From positions 62,001 to 126,000 of the forward strand of contig CACKRO010000003.1 of the NCBI GenBank assembly GCA_902602695.1: a DNA stretch of 64,000 nucleotides, read 5' to 3'. Under the pieces are notes generated by a model. It was not told the DNA's origin. It did no database searches and worked only from the letters and a program-made list of their open reading frames with translations. Each line of letters starts with the position of its first letter. Positions within the stretch are counted from its first letter, which is position 1. This DNA is from an uncultured Alphaproteobacteria bacterium. Lineage in GTDB: Bacteria; Pseudomonadota; Alphaproteobacteria; HIMB59; GCA-002718135. Below, piece after piece: positions 35,170-44,008 of this stretch. The position numbers were made by a program, and so were the translations under genes.

Positions 35170-36134
35170 GTAATCTACTTAAAAAAGATTGGTTTGGACT
35201 TGGCTTAGTTATAATACTTGGTTCAATTTTAATTTCATTTTTTAAGCCAGCATTTATCTCTCCATTTAATTTATATGTTTTAATGCTGAGTGTAAGTCTT
35301 ATGCTAGTTGTTGCTATGTCTCAGATGATAATAATTGCTATTGGTCAAATGAATTTGTCTGTTGGAGCTATTGGTGGTTTAGTTGCTATTTCCTTTACCG
35401 GTTTAATGGAAGTTTATTCCATGTCTATATTACCTGCTATGTTAATTGGATTATTAATAGGATTAGCTTGTGGTTTTATTAATGGATATATAACTGTTAA
35501 AACAGGCATTTCTGCTTTTATTATTACACTGGCAACACTCTATATTTTTAAAGGAATGAATTTAGGTATAACAGAAGCACAGCCTTTTTATGAAATTCCT
35601 GATGCTGTTAAATTTTTTGGAAACGCTAAAATTCTTGGACCAATTCCATATCTAGTAATAATTCCAATAATTATAACCATTTTGATGTGGATTTTAATGA
35701 ATAGAACATCACTTGGAAGATACATGTTAGCTTATGGAAACAATGTTCAATCATCTGAACTTATAGGAATATCTTCAACCAAAATAGTTATTTATGCTCA
35801 TGTTATATCAGGTCTTTTAGCTGCAATAGGAGGGATGTTGGTGGTGTGCAGATTACAACTTGGAACACCTAATATTGGTGACTCGTGGCTATTACCATCT
35901 TTTGCTGCTCCTGTTATCGGAGGTGCAATTTTAGCTGGTGGAAAAGTTGATGTAATAGCTACTGCTTTTGGAGTCATATTAGTTTCAATAATTTCACAAG
36001 CTTTAGTAATTTTTAAAATCGATCCATTTTTTGTACAAATATTTTTAGGTTTTATGATTTTATTAGCTGTCTTTATAAATAGATATAGAGAGTATAGAGA
36101 AGAAAGAAGAACAAAGGTGTTTTCTTATGAGTGA
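35166..36134 (+). CDS. ABC sugar transporter permease, RbsC family
   Basis: This is a second CUT2 permease of 322 residues, with QMNLSVGAIGGLVAISFTG near 61-79, GFINGYITVKTGISAFIITLATLYIFKG near 102-129 and a C-terminal FMILLAVFINRYRE. Its pairing with the first permease and a single double-domain ATPase is the usual arrangement for heterodimeric CUT2 systems. The ATPase gene overlaps its end by eight bases. Confidence 0.92.
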   Translation: MSNLLKKDWFGLGLVIILGSILISFFKPAFISPFNLYVLMLSVSLMLVVAMSQMIIIAIGQMNLSVGAIGGLVAISFTGLMEVYSMSILPAMLIGLLIGLACGFINGYITVKTGISAFIITLATLYIFKGMNLGITEAQPFYEIPDAVKFFGNAKILGPIPYLVIIPIIITILMWILMNRTSLGRYMLAYGNNVQSSELIGISSTKIVIYAHVISGLLAAIGGMLVVCRLQLGTPNIGDSWLLPSFAAPVIGGAILAGGKVDVIATAFGVILVSIISQALVIFKIDPFFVQIFLGFMILLAVFINRYREYREERRTKVFSYE

Positions 36135-37635
36135 TAATATACTCGAGCTCAAAAAAATCACAAAAAATTTTCCTGGTGTTAAAGCATTAGATAATGCAAA
36201 CTTTAGACTTAAAAAAAAATCAATCCATGCTTTACTTGGTGAAAATGGCGCAGGTAAATCTACATTAATTAAAATAATTACAGGTGTTTACAATCAAAAT
36301 GAAGGTGAATTATTTTTGAATAATAAAGCTCAATCTTTTAATTCACCTAATGAAGCAATGAATTCAGGAATTTCAGTTGTTCACCAAGAAAGAAATCTTA
36401 TTAGAAGATTTTCAGTTGGTGAAAATTTAATGTTAACTAACCTACCTAAAAATAATCTAGGTTTAATAGATTATAACGCAGTTGCTAAAGAATCAAAAAA
36501 ATGGCTTGATATTATGGAATTAGATATCGATCCAAACACGATAGTTTCAGACTTAACTGTAGCAAAAATGCAATTATGCGAAATAGCAAAAGCTCTTTCA
36601 TTAGAATCAAAAATATTATTATTAGATGAACCAACTTCATCGTTATCCCCACAGGATACAAAAAACTTATTTGTATTACTCAAGAGACTAGTTGCTGAGC
36701 AAGACGTCAGTATTGTTTTTGTAAGTCATAAACTTGAAGAAGTTTTTGAGATCTGTGATGAGGTCACTGTTTTAAGAGATGGTAAAAATGCATGTGAGTC
36801 AGAACAAATTACAAATCTTAATAGACAACAATTAGTAAAATTAATGATTGGTCGGGATGAGCAAATAATTAATTCAAAAAAAGAAGTAAATTTTGATGAT
36901 AAAAATTTATTAAATTTACAATCTATAAACACTGATTTAGGTCATAAAGACATCAATTTAAATCTTAAAAAGGGTGAAATTCTTGGTTTGTATGGCTTAG
37001 TCGGAGCTGGAAGAACAGAGCTTTTAAAATGCATTTTAGGTTTAGAAAAAATAAATTCTGGTCAAATTTTACTTAATGATAAAGAAATAAAAATTAAATC
37101 TCCAAAAGATGCATTAGAAAAATTTAAAATTGGATACATTAGTGAAGATAGAAAAAAAGAGGGGTTAATTTTAATGCATGATGTTTTATCCAACGCAGGA
37201 ATAACAGTCTGGTCAAATCTTAAAAAAATTCTTTCATTTTTAAATGATCAAATAGTTTATAATAAAGTAGATCCTTATGTAAAACAACTAGAAGTAAAAA
37301 CACCCTCTTATCAACAGATCGTATCCAATCTTTCAGGAGGTAATCAGCAAAAAATAAGTGTAGCAAAGTGGTTAGCATCTGGAACTGATATACTCTTTAT
37401 TGATGAACCTACTGTTGGTATAGATATAAAAACTAAATCTTATTTACACGAATTAATAATAGATCTATCATTAAAAGGTACTTCTATTATTTTGATAACA
37501 AGTGATATGCCTGAAATGATTAGCCTTGCGGATAGGATTATTACAATGAAAGATTTTAAAGTTGTTGGGGAAACAATTAACAATCATAACTATGAACAAA
37601 TGAGTTCTTCAATAATGGATAATATTCATGAATAA
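36127..37635 (+). CDS. ABC sugar transporter ATPase, RbsA/MglA family (two nucleotide-binding domains)
   Basis: This 502-residue protein has two fused ABC domains. The first has Walker A GENGAGKST (about 37-45) and Walker B LLLDEPTSSL, but its signature is degenerate (LTVAKMQLCEIAKAL where LSVGQQQMVEIAKAL is usual). The second has the typical non-canonical P-loop GLVGAGRTELL and an intact LSGGNQQK near 399-406, as in RbsA/MglA. The asymmetry is a family trait, so ATP hydrolysis should be driven mainly at one site. The fucose dehydrogenase gene overlaps its end by eight bases, which ties the importer to fucose catabolism. Confidence 0.95.
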   Translation: MSDNILELKKITKNFPGVKALDNANFRLKKKSIHALLGENGAGKSTLIKIITGVYNQNEGELFLNNKAQSFNSPNEAMNSGISVVHQERNLIRRFSVGENLMLTNLPKNNLGLIDYNAVAKESKKWLDIMELDIDPNTIVSDLTVAKMQLCEIAKALSLESKILLLDEPTSSLSPQDTKNLFVLLKRLVAEQDVSIVFVSHKLEEVFEICDEVTVLRDGKNACESEQITNLNRQQLVKLMIGRDEQIINSKKEVNFDDKNLLNLQSINTDLGHKDINLNLKKGEILGLYGLVGAGRTELLKCILGLEKINSGQILLNDKEIKIKSPKDALEKFKIGYISEDRKKEGLILMHDVLSNAGITVWSNLKKILSFLNDQIVYNKVDPYVKQLEVKTPSYQQIVSNLSGGNQQKISVAKWLASGTDILFIDEPTVGIDIKTKSYLHELIIDLSLKGTSIILITSDMPEMISLADRIITMKDFKVVGETINNHNYEQMSSSIMDNIHE

Positions 37636-38629
37636 AAGACAGCTAGGAAAAACAAATATTAATCTTACTGCTGTTGGTTTTGGAGGCGCTCCCTTAGGTA
37701 ACTTATTTGAAAGTTTAGATGAACGTAGTTGTTATGATATTTTAGAAAAAACTTATGAAACTGGTATTAATATTTATGATACATCACCACTTTATGGGTA
37801 TGGTCTCAGTGAACACAGATTAGGTAATTTTTTAAAAACAGTAGATGAAGAAAGTTATTTTTTATCAACTAAGGTTGGTCGATATCTAACCCCAGCTAAG
37901 AAAGAAAATATAGATAGAGGAAGATTTGCAGGAAGTTTAAATTTTTCTCCCAATCTTGATTATTCTTATGATGGGGTTATGAGAGCATTTGAGCAATCAT
38001 TACTAAGATTAGCTGTTTCGAAAATAGATATTTGCTTAATTCATGATGTAGATCGATTTAATTTTGGTGACGAGGTTGATCATTATTTTAAATTAGCAAT
38101 GGATGGTGCGTATAAAGCTGTTCAAAAACTAAAAGAAGAAAAAGTAATTAAGGCTATTGGAGTTGGAGTAAATGACTCTGATATATGTGCAAGATTTGCA
38201 AATGCTGGAGATTTTGACTGCATGGTATTAGCTGGGAGATATTCATTATTAGATCAAAATGCTTTAAACGATTTTTTTCCAATTGCTGAAAAAAATAATA
38301 TAGGAATTATTCTTGCAGGAATTTTTAATTCAGGAATTTTAGCTAAAGGTGTAGGTGAAAACATTACCTACTTTTATGATAAAATTCCCGAAGATGTTAG
38401 ACAAAGATATCTAAAAATAGCTAATATTTGTAAGAAATATGAAGTGCCTGTTCCTGCAGCAGCTATCCAATTTTGTTATAAAAATGAACTTGTTACTTCT
38501 ATGATACTGGGAATGGATAGACTTGATCAAGTTTCACAAAACTTGGAGTTTTTAAATTTACCTATTCCTGAAGATTTATGGAAAGATTTAGTTAATGAAA
38601 AGTTAATTGATGAGAGATGTCCAATATGA
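37628..38629 (+). CDS. Aldo/keto reductase, probable L-fucose (aldose 1-)dehydrogenase
   Basis: This 333-residue NAD(P)-dependent enzyme has the aldo/keto reductase pattern: FGGAPLGN at 18-25, the catalytic Asp and Tyr in YDTSPLYGYGLSEHRLG near 49-65, a Lys in LSTKVGR near 78-84, and the late catalytic-region IHDVDR. The GGAPLGN and YGYGLSEHRLG forms match D-threo-aldose 1-dehydrogenase/L-fucose dehydrogenase, which oxidises L-fucopyranose to the lactone. The following lactonase and dehydratase genes agree. The cofactor preference is not readable here. Confidence 0.88.
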   Translation: MNKRQLGKTNINLTAVGFGGAPLGNLFESLDERSCYDILEKTYETGINIYDTSPLYGYGLSEHRLGNFLKTVDEESYFLSTKVGRYLTPAKKENIDRGRFAGSLNFSPNLDYSYDGVMRAFEQSLLRLAVSKIDICLIHDVDRFNFGDEVDHYFKLAMDGAYKAVQKLKEEKVIKAIGVGVNDSDICARFANAGDFDCMVLAGRYSLLDQNALNDFFPIAEKNNIGIILAGIFNSGILAKGVGENITYFYDKIPEDVRQRYLKIANICKKYEVPVPAAAIQFCYKNELVTSMILGMDRLDQVSQNLEFLNLPIPEDLWKDLVNEKLIDERCPI

Positions 38630-39912
38630 AAATAATCGATATTAAAACTCAGGATGTTCGTTTTCCAACATCAAAAGATAATTTAGGAACTGATGCTGTC
38701 CATGTTGATTGTGATTATTCTGCAACTTATGTCACCATACTTACTGATCAAAAAGACTTATCTGGAATCGGTTTAACATTTACTATTGGAAAAGGTAATG
38801 ATCTTTGTTGTACAGTCATTGAATATTTTAAAGAATTTATTATTGGAAAAGATATTGAAGAAATAGAAAGAGACATTGCATCCATATGGGAAAAAATCAC
38901 AAATCATAGTCAACTACGATGGGTAGGGCCACAAAAGGGTGTTACGCATCTTGCAGCTGCAGCTTTTTTTAATGCAATATGGGATTTAATTTCTAAATAT
39001 CATAAAAAACCACTTTGGAGATACATAATAGAATTAAAAACAAGAGATTTATTAGATAAACTTTCATTTTCATACATTGATGATGTTATTACTAAAGATG
39101 AAGCTGCTAAAATAATCGATCAGAAAAAAACAAATCTACCTTCAAATTTAGATGATTTAAATTCCACTATTTTCCCAGCATATACAACAGCAGCAGGATG
39201 GTTAGGTTATTCAGATGAAAAAATGAAGGGACTAGTTGAGGAAAATTTAAATAAGGGCTGGACTCATTTTAAAATGAAGGTTGGTCAAGATATTGAAAGG
39301 GACATTCATCGCTGTAAGTTAGTAAGAGAATTAATAGGTGATAATAATAAATTGATGGTAGATTCCAATCAAATATGGAGCGTTAATGAGACTATTGAAA
39401 ATATTGGAAAATTAAAACAATTCGATATTTTATTTTATGAAGAACCGACTAATCCTGATGATGTTTTAGGTTTTAAAAAAATTAAAGATGCACATCCCGA
39501 CGTTAATCTTGCAACTGGAGAAATGATACAAAATAAAGTTATGTTTAAGCAATTTATAGAACATAAATCTTTAGATTACTGTCAAATTGATAGTTGTAGA
39601 ATTGCAAGTATAAATGAAATTTTACCTGTTCTTTTAATAGCTAGTAAGTTTAATACCCCTGTTATTCCTCATGCAGGTGGCGTTGGTTTATGCGAATATG
39701 TTCAACATTTAAATCTAATCAACAAGTTTATAATTTCTAATCATGAATTATTATTAAGTGAATATGCAGAAAGTTGCTCTGAACATTTTGAAAATCCAGC
39801 AATAATTAAAGATGGTGGATATGTAACTCCTACAAATCCAGGATATTCTGTAAAAATTAAGGATAGTTCTCTTAATGAATTTGATTATAATAATGGTACT
39901 TATTGGAAATAA
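38626..39912 (+). CDS. L-fuconate dehydratase (enolase superfamily)
   Basis: ATG codons occur at 38617 and 38626. The second forms an ATGA overlap with the dehydrogenase stop and gives a natural N-terminus (MKIIDIKTQDVRFPTS), so I use it (428 residues). It belongs to the mandelate-racemase group: the KxK acid/base motif FKMKVG lies near residues 215-220, with metal ligands Asp in MVDSNQ near 246, Glu in FYEEPT near 272 and Glu in TGEM near 298, and a His in PHAGGVGL near 351. The N-terminal DNLGTDAVHVDCDYSATYV block is characteristic of L-fuconate dehydratase. The product is 2-keto-3-deoxy-L-fuconate. Confidence 0.92.
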   Translation: MKIIDIKTQDVRFPTSKDNLGTDAVHVDCDYSATYVTILTDQKDLSGIGLTFTIGKGNDLCCTVIEYFKEFIIGKDIEEIERDIASIWEKITNHSQLRWVGPQKGVTHLAAAAFFNAIWDLISKYHKKPLWRYIIELKTRDLLDKLSFSYIDDVITKDEAAKIIDQKKTNLPSNLDDLNSTIFPAYTTAAGWLGYSDEKMKGLVEENLNKGWTHFKMKVGQDIERDIHRCKLVRELIGDNNKLMVDSNQIWSVNETIENIGKLKQFDILFYEEPTNPDDVLGFKKIKDAHPDVNLATGEMIQNKVMFKQFIEHKSLDYCQIDSCRIASINEILPVLLIASKFNTPVIPHAGGVGLCEYVQHLNLINKFIISNHELLLSEYAESCSEHFENPAIIKDGGYVTPTNPGYSVKIKDSSLNEFDYNNGTYWK

Positions 39913-40737
39913 ATGTACGTAGATAGTCATCAACATTTTTGGAAACTTTCAAGAGGAGATTACTCTTGGATGACTCCAGATATGAAAGTGTTATATAAAG
40001 ATTTTTTTCCAGAAGATCTTGAGCCAATTATAAAACAAAAAAATATTACTAAAACAGTAATTGTCCAAGCTGCTGACACTGTTGCTGAAACAGAATTTAC
40101 ATTAAGTTTAGCATCTAAATATGAATTTATTGCAGGTGTGGTGGGTTGGGTTGATTTAGATAGTAACAACGCTAAAGATGATATCGATAAACTTTGTGAG
40201 AGTAAATTTTTAAAAGGTTTCAGACCTATGATACACGATATTCAAGATGATGCTTGGATGTTAAATGATCACCTAAAAGAAAATATAAAATATTTAAATG
40301 AAAATAATTTAACTTTTGATGCTTTAGTTCGACCAAATCATCTTCAACATCTTATACAATTTGTTAAAAAATATGATTTCCTTCCTATAGTTATTGATCA
40401 TATCGCTAAGCCCGTGATTATTAAGTCTGAAATTGATCAATGGAAAAAGGATATGACTGAACTATCAAAAGCAAGTAATGTTTTTTGTAAATTCTCTGGA
40501 ATTCTTACAGAAGTTGGTCAAGATTATACAAAAGAACAGTTAGATCCTTATATTGATTTTATTCTAAATACTTTTGGATCTGATAAATTAATGTGGGGAA
40601 GTGATTGGCCTGTTTTAACAATGGCAGATAATTATTCAAATTGGTTTGATTTAGCAATGAATTATTGCAATTCTTTTTCTGAAGACGAAAAAAATAAAAT
40701 ATTTTCTCAAAATGCAACTCAATTTTATAGTCTTTAA
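39913..40737 (+). CDS. L-fuconolactonase (amidohydrolase-2 family)
   Basis: This 274-residue hydrolase opens L-fucono-lactone to L-fuconate. The amidohydrolase HxH is in DSHQHFW (4-10), the metal and catalytic residues include His in IDHIAKP near 158-164, and Asp in WGSDWPV near 231-237. The SRGDYSWM stretch near 15-22 is typical of lactonases of this group, and the length fits the family. It begins on the base after the dehydratase stop, so the two are coupled. Confidence 0.92.
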   Translation: MYVDSHQHFWKLSRGDYSWMTPDMKVLYKDFFPEDLEPIIKQKNITKTVIVQAADTVAETEFTLSLASKYEFIAGVVGWVDLDSNNAKDDIDKLCESKFLKGFRPMIHDIQDDAWMLNDHLKENIKYLNENNLTFDALVRPNHLQHLIQFVKKYDFLPIVIDHIAKPVIIKSEIDQWKKDMTELSKASNVFCKFSGILTEVGQDYTKEQLDPYIDFILNTFGSDKLMWGSDWPVLTMADNYSNWFDLAMNYCNSFSEDEKNKIFSQNATQFYSL

Positions 40738-40765
40738 AAGATTATATAAATTTAAGTTTAATTAA

Positions 40766-42229
40766 ATGATGAAACAAAACTATTTTGTGCCAACTTGGTC
40801 ATCAATAAAACAACATCAAACACCAAATTGGTTTAAAAAAGCAAAGTTTGGAATTTATGCTCATTGGGGAATCTATTCTGTTCCAGCTGCTGGACCCAAT
40901 GTAACATGGTATCCTTATTGGATGTATAGACCACCTAGTCCTCAGTATGATTATCATTGTAAACATTATGGTCATCCATCTAAATTTGGATACAAAGATT
41001 TTATACCAATGTTTACTGCTGAAAAATTTAATGCAGAAGAGTGGGCAGATTTGTATTATCGATCTGGAGCAAAATTTGCTGGACCAGTAGCAGAGCATCA
41101 TGATGGTTTTCCTATGTGGGATTGTTCTGATACCGAATGGTGTGCATCCAAGATGGGGCCAAAAAGAGATATTGTAGGAGAACTTGAAAAAGCAATTAGA
41201 AATAAAGGGTTGAAATATATGGTAGCAATGCATCACGCTGAAAACTGGTTTTTTTTCCCACATTGGAATAATGATTTTGATACCTCTAAAAAAGAATATG
41301 AAAGTTTATATGGTGAACTTCACAATTTAGATTTGATAGGAAATCAAGCTATATATCCGGACCATTGGGATAGAAAAAATGAACATCAAGATAAGCCTAG
41401 TAAAGCTTTTCATGATAGATGGTTAAATAGATTAAAAGAAGTAGTAGATAATTATAAACCAGACTATGTCTGGTTTGATTTTGGAATTAGATTTATTCAT
41501 GAAAAGTATAAAAAAGATTTTCTTTCATATTATTATAACAAAGAAATTGAGTGGGGTAATGAAGTAGTCGTATCTTATAAATGGCATGATCTTCCTCCTG
41601 GTTCTGGATTATTAGATCTTGAACTAGGTAGAGAGTCAGAATTAACACACTATGATTGGATTACTGATACAACAGTTCACGATGGAAGTGCTTGGGCTTA
41701 TATGAAGAATTCAAAATATAAAACTACGACAGATTTAGTTCACTACTTAATAGATAATGTTAGTAAAAATGGATACATGCTCTTAAATATTGGGCCAAAA
41801 CCTGATGGAACAATTCCAGAAGAAGATAAAAATCTTTTAGAAGGTATTGGAAATTGGCTTGATGTAAATGGAGAAGCAATATTTGAAACAGAAACATGGG
41901 ATCAATTTGGAGAAGGTCCAACTAAAATGAATGAAGCAGGACCTTTTTCAGATAATCGAGCAAAACTAATTTATACTGCCAAAGATTTTCGATTCACTAC
42001 AAAAGATAATTTTTTGTATGCAACTGCATTAGGATGGCCTAGCAAAGATTTTACGATAGAAAGTATATATAAACTTTTTGATAATGAAATTGAAAGGGTA
42101 GAATTATTAGGAAGTACTGATAAAGTAGCATGGAAACATACCAGAGATGGACTCCATATAACAAGACCAGATAATAAACCATGCGAGCATGCATACAGTT
42201 TTAAAATAACAAGAAAGGAATATTTATAA
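40766..42229 (+). CDS. Alpha-L-fucosidase, glycoside hydrolase family 29, cytoplasmic
   Basis: This 487-residue enzyme removes terminal L-fucose. It shows KFGIYAHWGIYSVPA near 27-41, the substrate-binding HH in AEHHDGFPMWDC near 109-120, the nucleophile Asp238 in VWFDFG, and the family end-block GYMLLNIGPKPDGTIPE. A C-terminal beta domain follows from about 400. There is no signal peptide, so it should act on fucosides that have already been imported. A second ATG at 40769 is equally possible as start. It lies 28 bases after the lactonase and directly abuts the mutarotase gene. Confidence 0.95.
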   Translation: MMKQNYFVPTWSSIKQHQTPNWFKKAKFGIYAHWGIYSVPAAGPNVTWYPYWMYRPPSPQYDYHCKHYGHPSKFGYKDFIPMFTAEKFNAEEWADLYYRSGAKFAGPVAEHHDGFPMWDCSDTEWCASKMGPKRDIVGELEKAIRNKGLKYMVAMHHAENWFFFPHWNNDFDTSKKEYESLYGELHNLDLIGNQAIYPDHWDRKNEHQDKPSKAFHDRWLNRLKEVVDNYKPDYVWFDFGIRFIHEKYKKDFLSYYYNKEIEWGNEVVVSYKWHDLPPGSGLLDLELGRESELTHYDWITDTTVHDGSAWAYMKNSKYKTTTDLVHYLIDNVSKNGYMLLNIGPKPDGTIPEEDKNLLEGIGNWLDVNGEAIFETETWDQFGEGPTKMNEAGPFSDNRAKLIYTAKDFRFTTKDNFLYATALGWPSKDFTIESIYKLFDNEIERVELLGSTDKVAWKHTRDGLHITRPDNKPCEHAYSFKITRKEYL

Positions 42230-42553
42230 ATGATTAGATTAGGTATGACTCTTGGAATTAAAGAAGAAAAAATAGAAGAATATAAAAAACTTCATGCAAA
42301 TGTTTGGCCTGAAGTCTTAGAAAATTTAACAGAACTTAATTTTAAGAATTATTCTATATATTTGCATAAAAATACCCTTTTTGGATATGTTGAATATCAT
42401 GGAGACAATCTTGATAGAGATAACAAGCTAATGGCTTCAAACCCTAAAGTTCAAGAGTGGTGGAGTGTTTGTGGACCATGTCAAATTCCAGATCCTAATA
42501 GAAAAAAAGGTGAATGGTGGTCTAGTATGGAAGAAGTTTTTCATCACGACTAA
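42230..42553 (+). CDS. L-rhamnose/L-fucose mutarotase family protein
   Basis: This 107-residue single-domain protein of the RhaM-type mutarotase family (DUF718) matches the family length of about 104. Landmarks are the active-site His in KKLHANVWPEV near 21-31, the Tyr/Phe-rich core near NYSIYLH, FGYVEY, and the terminal PCQIPDP...WWSSMEEVFH segment. It interconverts anomers of 6-deoxyhexoses. In this operon it would supply the anomer used by the fucose dehydrogenase after GH29 cleavage. It starts on the base after the fucosidase stop. Confidence 0.93.
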   Translation: MIRLGMTLGIKEEKIEEYKKLHANVWPEVLENLTELNFKNYSIYLHKNTLFGYVEYHGDNLDRDNKLMASNPKVQEWWSVCGPCQIPDPNRKKGEWWSSMEEVFHHD

Positions 42554-42561
42554 AGTTAATT

Positions 42562-43458
42562 ATGAAAACAAAAATTTGCTCAGTTGGTGAATGTATGATT
42601 GAAATTGCCAATACTAAGAATAACATTTTTCAGCAATCATTTGCTGGTGATACGCTAAATTTTTGTAACTATATTGAAAAAAAATATTTTGATGTCTCTT
42701 TTCTTACAGCTATTGGTAAAAATAGTTTAAACAGATCAGTTTTGGAATTTATAAATTCTAAAAAAATTTCAACAAAATTAATTAAGCAAATTAATAGTCA
42801 TGAAATTGGTTTATATTTAATTAAGAACAAAAATAATGGAGAAAAACAATTTTTTTATTGGAGAGATAATAGTGCAGCAAAAAATTATTTTAATAAGATA
42901 GATTTTGTTTCATTGTTTAAAAATTTGAAGAATTTTGATTATATATATTTTTCTGGAATTACACTTTCTATTATTGATCCATCAAAAATAAGCAATTTTA
43001 TTGATTTGTTAAAATTATTAAAGAACAAAAAAGTAAAAATTATATTCGATTTTAATATTAGAATTAATCGATGGACTAAAAAAAATTTAAACAATTTTTT
43101 GCATTCTATTTTAAACTTTGTTGATATTTGTTTTGTGTCAGGTGAAGATCTAAAATTTTGGAAAAATGATAATAGTTTAAAAAATTTTGAAAAATTAATA
43201 AATAAATACAAAATAGATCATGGTATATTTAGAAAAAATGCTAAATTAACTTACTCAATTCAAAATAAAAAAAAATATACAATAAAAAATAAATTTATTA
43301 GAAAAGTAGTTGATACTTCAGGAGCTGGAGATGGATTTAATGCTGCCTATGTATCAAATTTTATTATTCATAATGATCCAGCTTTAGCTCTAAAAGAAGC
43401 CAGTCTTCTGGGCTCGAAGATAATCATGCAAAAAGGAGCAATAGTTGATGTTAAATAG
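42562..43458 (+). CDS. kdgK: PfkB-family kinase, probable 2-keto-3-deoxygluconate kinase
   Basis: This 298-residue ribokinase-fold protein has the N-terminal GECMIEI (6-12), AGDTLNF near 29-35, YWRDNSAAK near 99-107 and the catalytic DTSGAGDGFNAAY near 251-263. YWRxxSAA is characteristic of KdgK. It phosphorylates KDG at C6, giving KDPG, and the aldolase gene overlaps its end by 11 bases. KDG would come from UxuA. The fuconate dehydratase product lacks a 6-hydroxyl and so cannot be its substrate in the usual way. The protein is extremely Lys/Asn/Ile rich. Confidence 0.88.
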   Translation: MKTKICSVGECMIEIANTKNNIFQQSFAGDTLNFCNYIEKKYFDVSFLTAIGKNSLNRSVLEFINSKKISTKLIKQINSHEIGLYLIKNKNNGEKQFFYWRDNSAAKNYFNKIDFVSLFKNLKNFDYIYFSGITLSIIDPSKISNFIDLLKLLKNKKVKIIFDFNIRINRWTKKNLNNFLHSILNFVDICFVSGEDLKFWKNDNSLKNFEKLINKYKIDHGIFRKNAKLTYSIQNKKKYTIKNKFIRKVVDTSGAGDGFNAAYVSNFIIHNDPALALKEASLLGSKIIMQKGAIVDVK

Positions 43459-44008
43459 CGAATTACAATTAAATCTAAAAGAACAAAAAATTTTACCAAT
43501 TCTTAATACTACAACTTTAAGCAATGATATTGACCGCTTAAGCAAATATTTAGAGAAGAATAGAGCTATTCGATATATTGAAATAACACTGAGAGAAAAT
43601 CAATCTTTTGATATAGCACTAGAATTGAAAAAACATTTTACCAAACATAAATTTGGATTGGGCTCAGTTTTAACAAAAGAAGATTTTATTAAGGGTCAAG
43701 ATCATAATTTTCACTTTTTTGTTTCTCCTGGCATTGTTGATGAGATTTTAGAAATTAATAATTTATCATATATTCCTGGAGCTGAAACAATTAGTGAGTT
43801 TATGCATCTTAATAAAAAAGGTTATAAAATAATTAAATTTTTTCCAGCAAATTTAAATGGAGAGGAAAAAAAATTACAATCAATTGAAAATATTCTAAAG
43901 GATATAAAATTTATCCCAACAGGTGGGGTCAATAAAAATAATATCAATAAATATCTAGATTTAAAAAATGTTTTATGTGTTGGAACTTCAAATTTTGAAG
44001 AGTTTTAA
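43448..44008 (+). CDS. eda: KDPG/KHG aldolase
   Basis: This 186-residue class I aldolase splits 2-keto-3-deoxy-6-phosphogluconate into pyruvate and glyceraldehyde 3-phosphate. I use the ATG at 43448 rather than the adjacent in-frame TTG at 43445. The catalytic Glu is in IEITLRE near 46-52, the Schiff-base Lys in IIKFFPA near 129-135, and the phosphate-binding FIPTGGVN near 154-161. Eda is usually near 210 residues, so it is slightly short. It may also have relaxed specificity for 2-keto-3-deoxy-fuconate, but that is a guess. Its stop codon shares four bases with the convergent ureohydrolase. Confidence 0.92.
   Translation: MLNSELQLNLKEQKILPILNTTTLSNDIDRLSKYLEKNRAIRYIEITLRENQSFDIALELKKHFTKHKFGLGSVLTKEDFIKGQDHNFHFFVSPGIVDEILEINNLSYIPGAETISEFMHLNKKGYKIIKFFPANLNGEEKKLQSIENILKDIKFIPTGGVNKNNINKYLDLKNVLCVGTSNFEEF

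Noticed and set aside
40802-41263. 153-codon minus-strand open frame inside the fucosidase gene
   Set aside because: It is opposite a strongly conserved GH29 gene and rich in Cys, His and Ile without any domain; a shadow frame.
42562-44008. KdgK and Eda as the last steps of L-fucose breakdown
   Set aside because: 2-keto-3-deoxy-L-fuconate has no 6-hydroxyl, so 6-phosphorylation is chemically impossible; they fit the uronate route instead.
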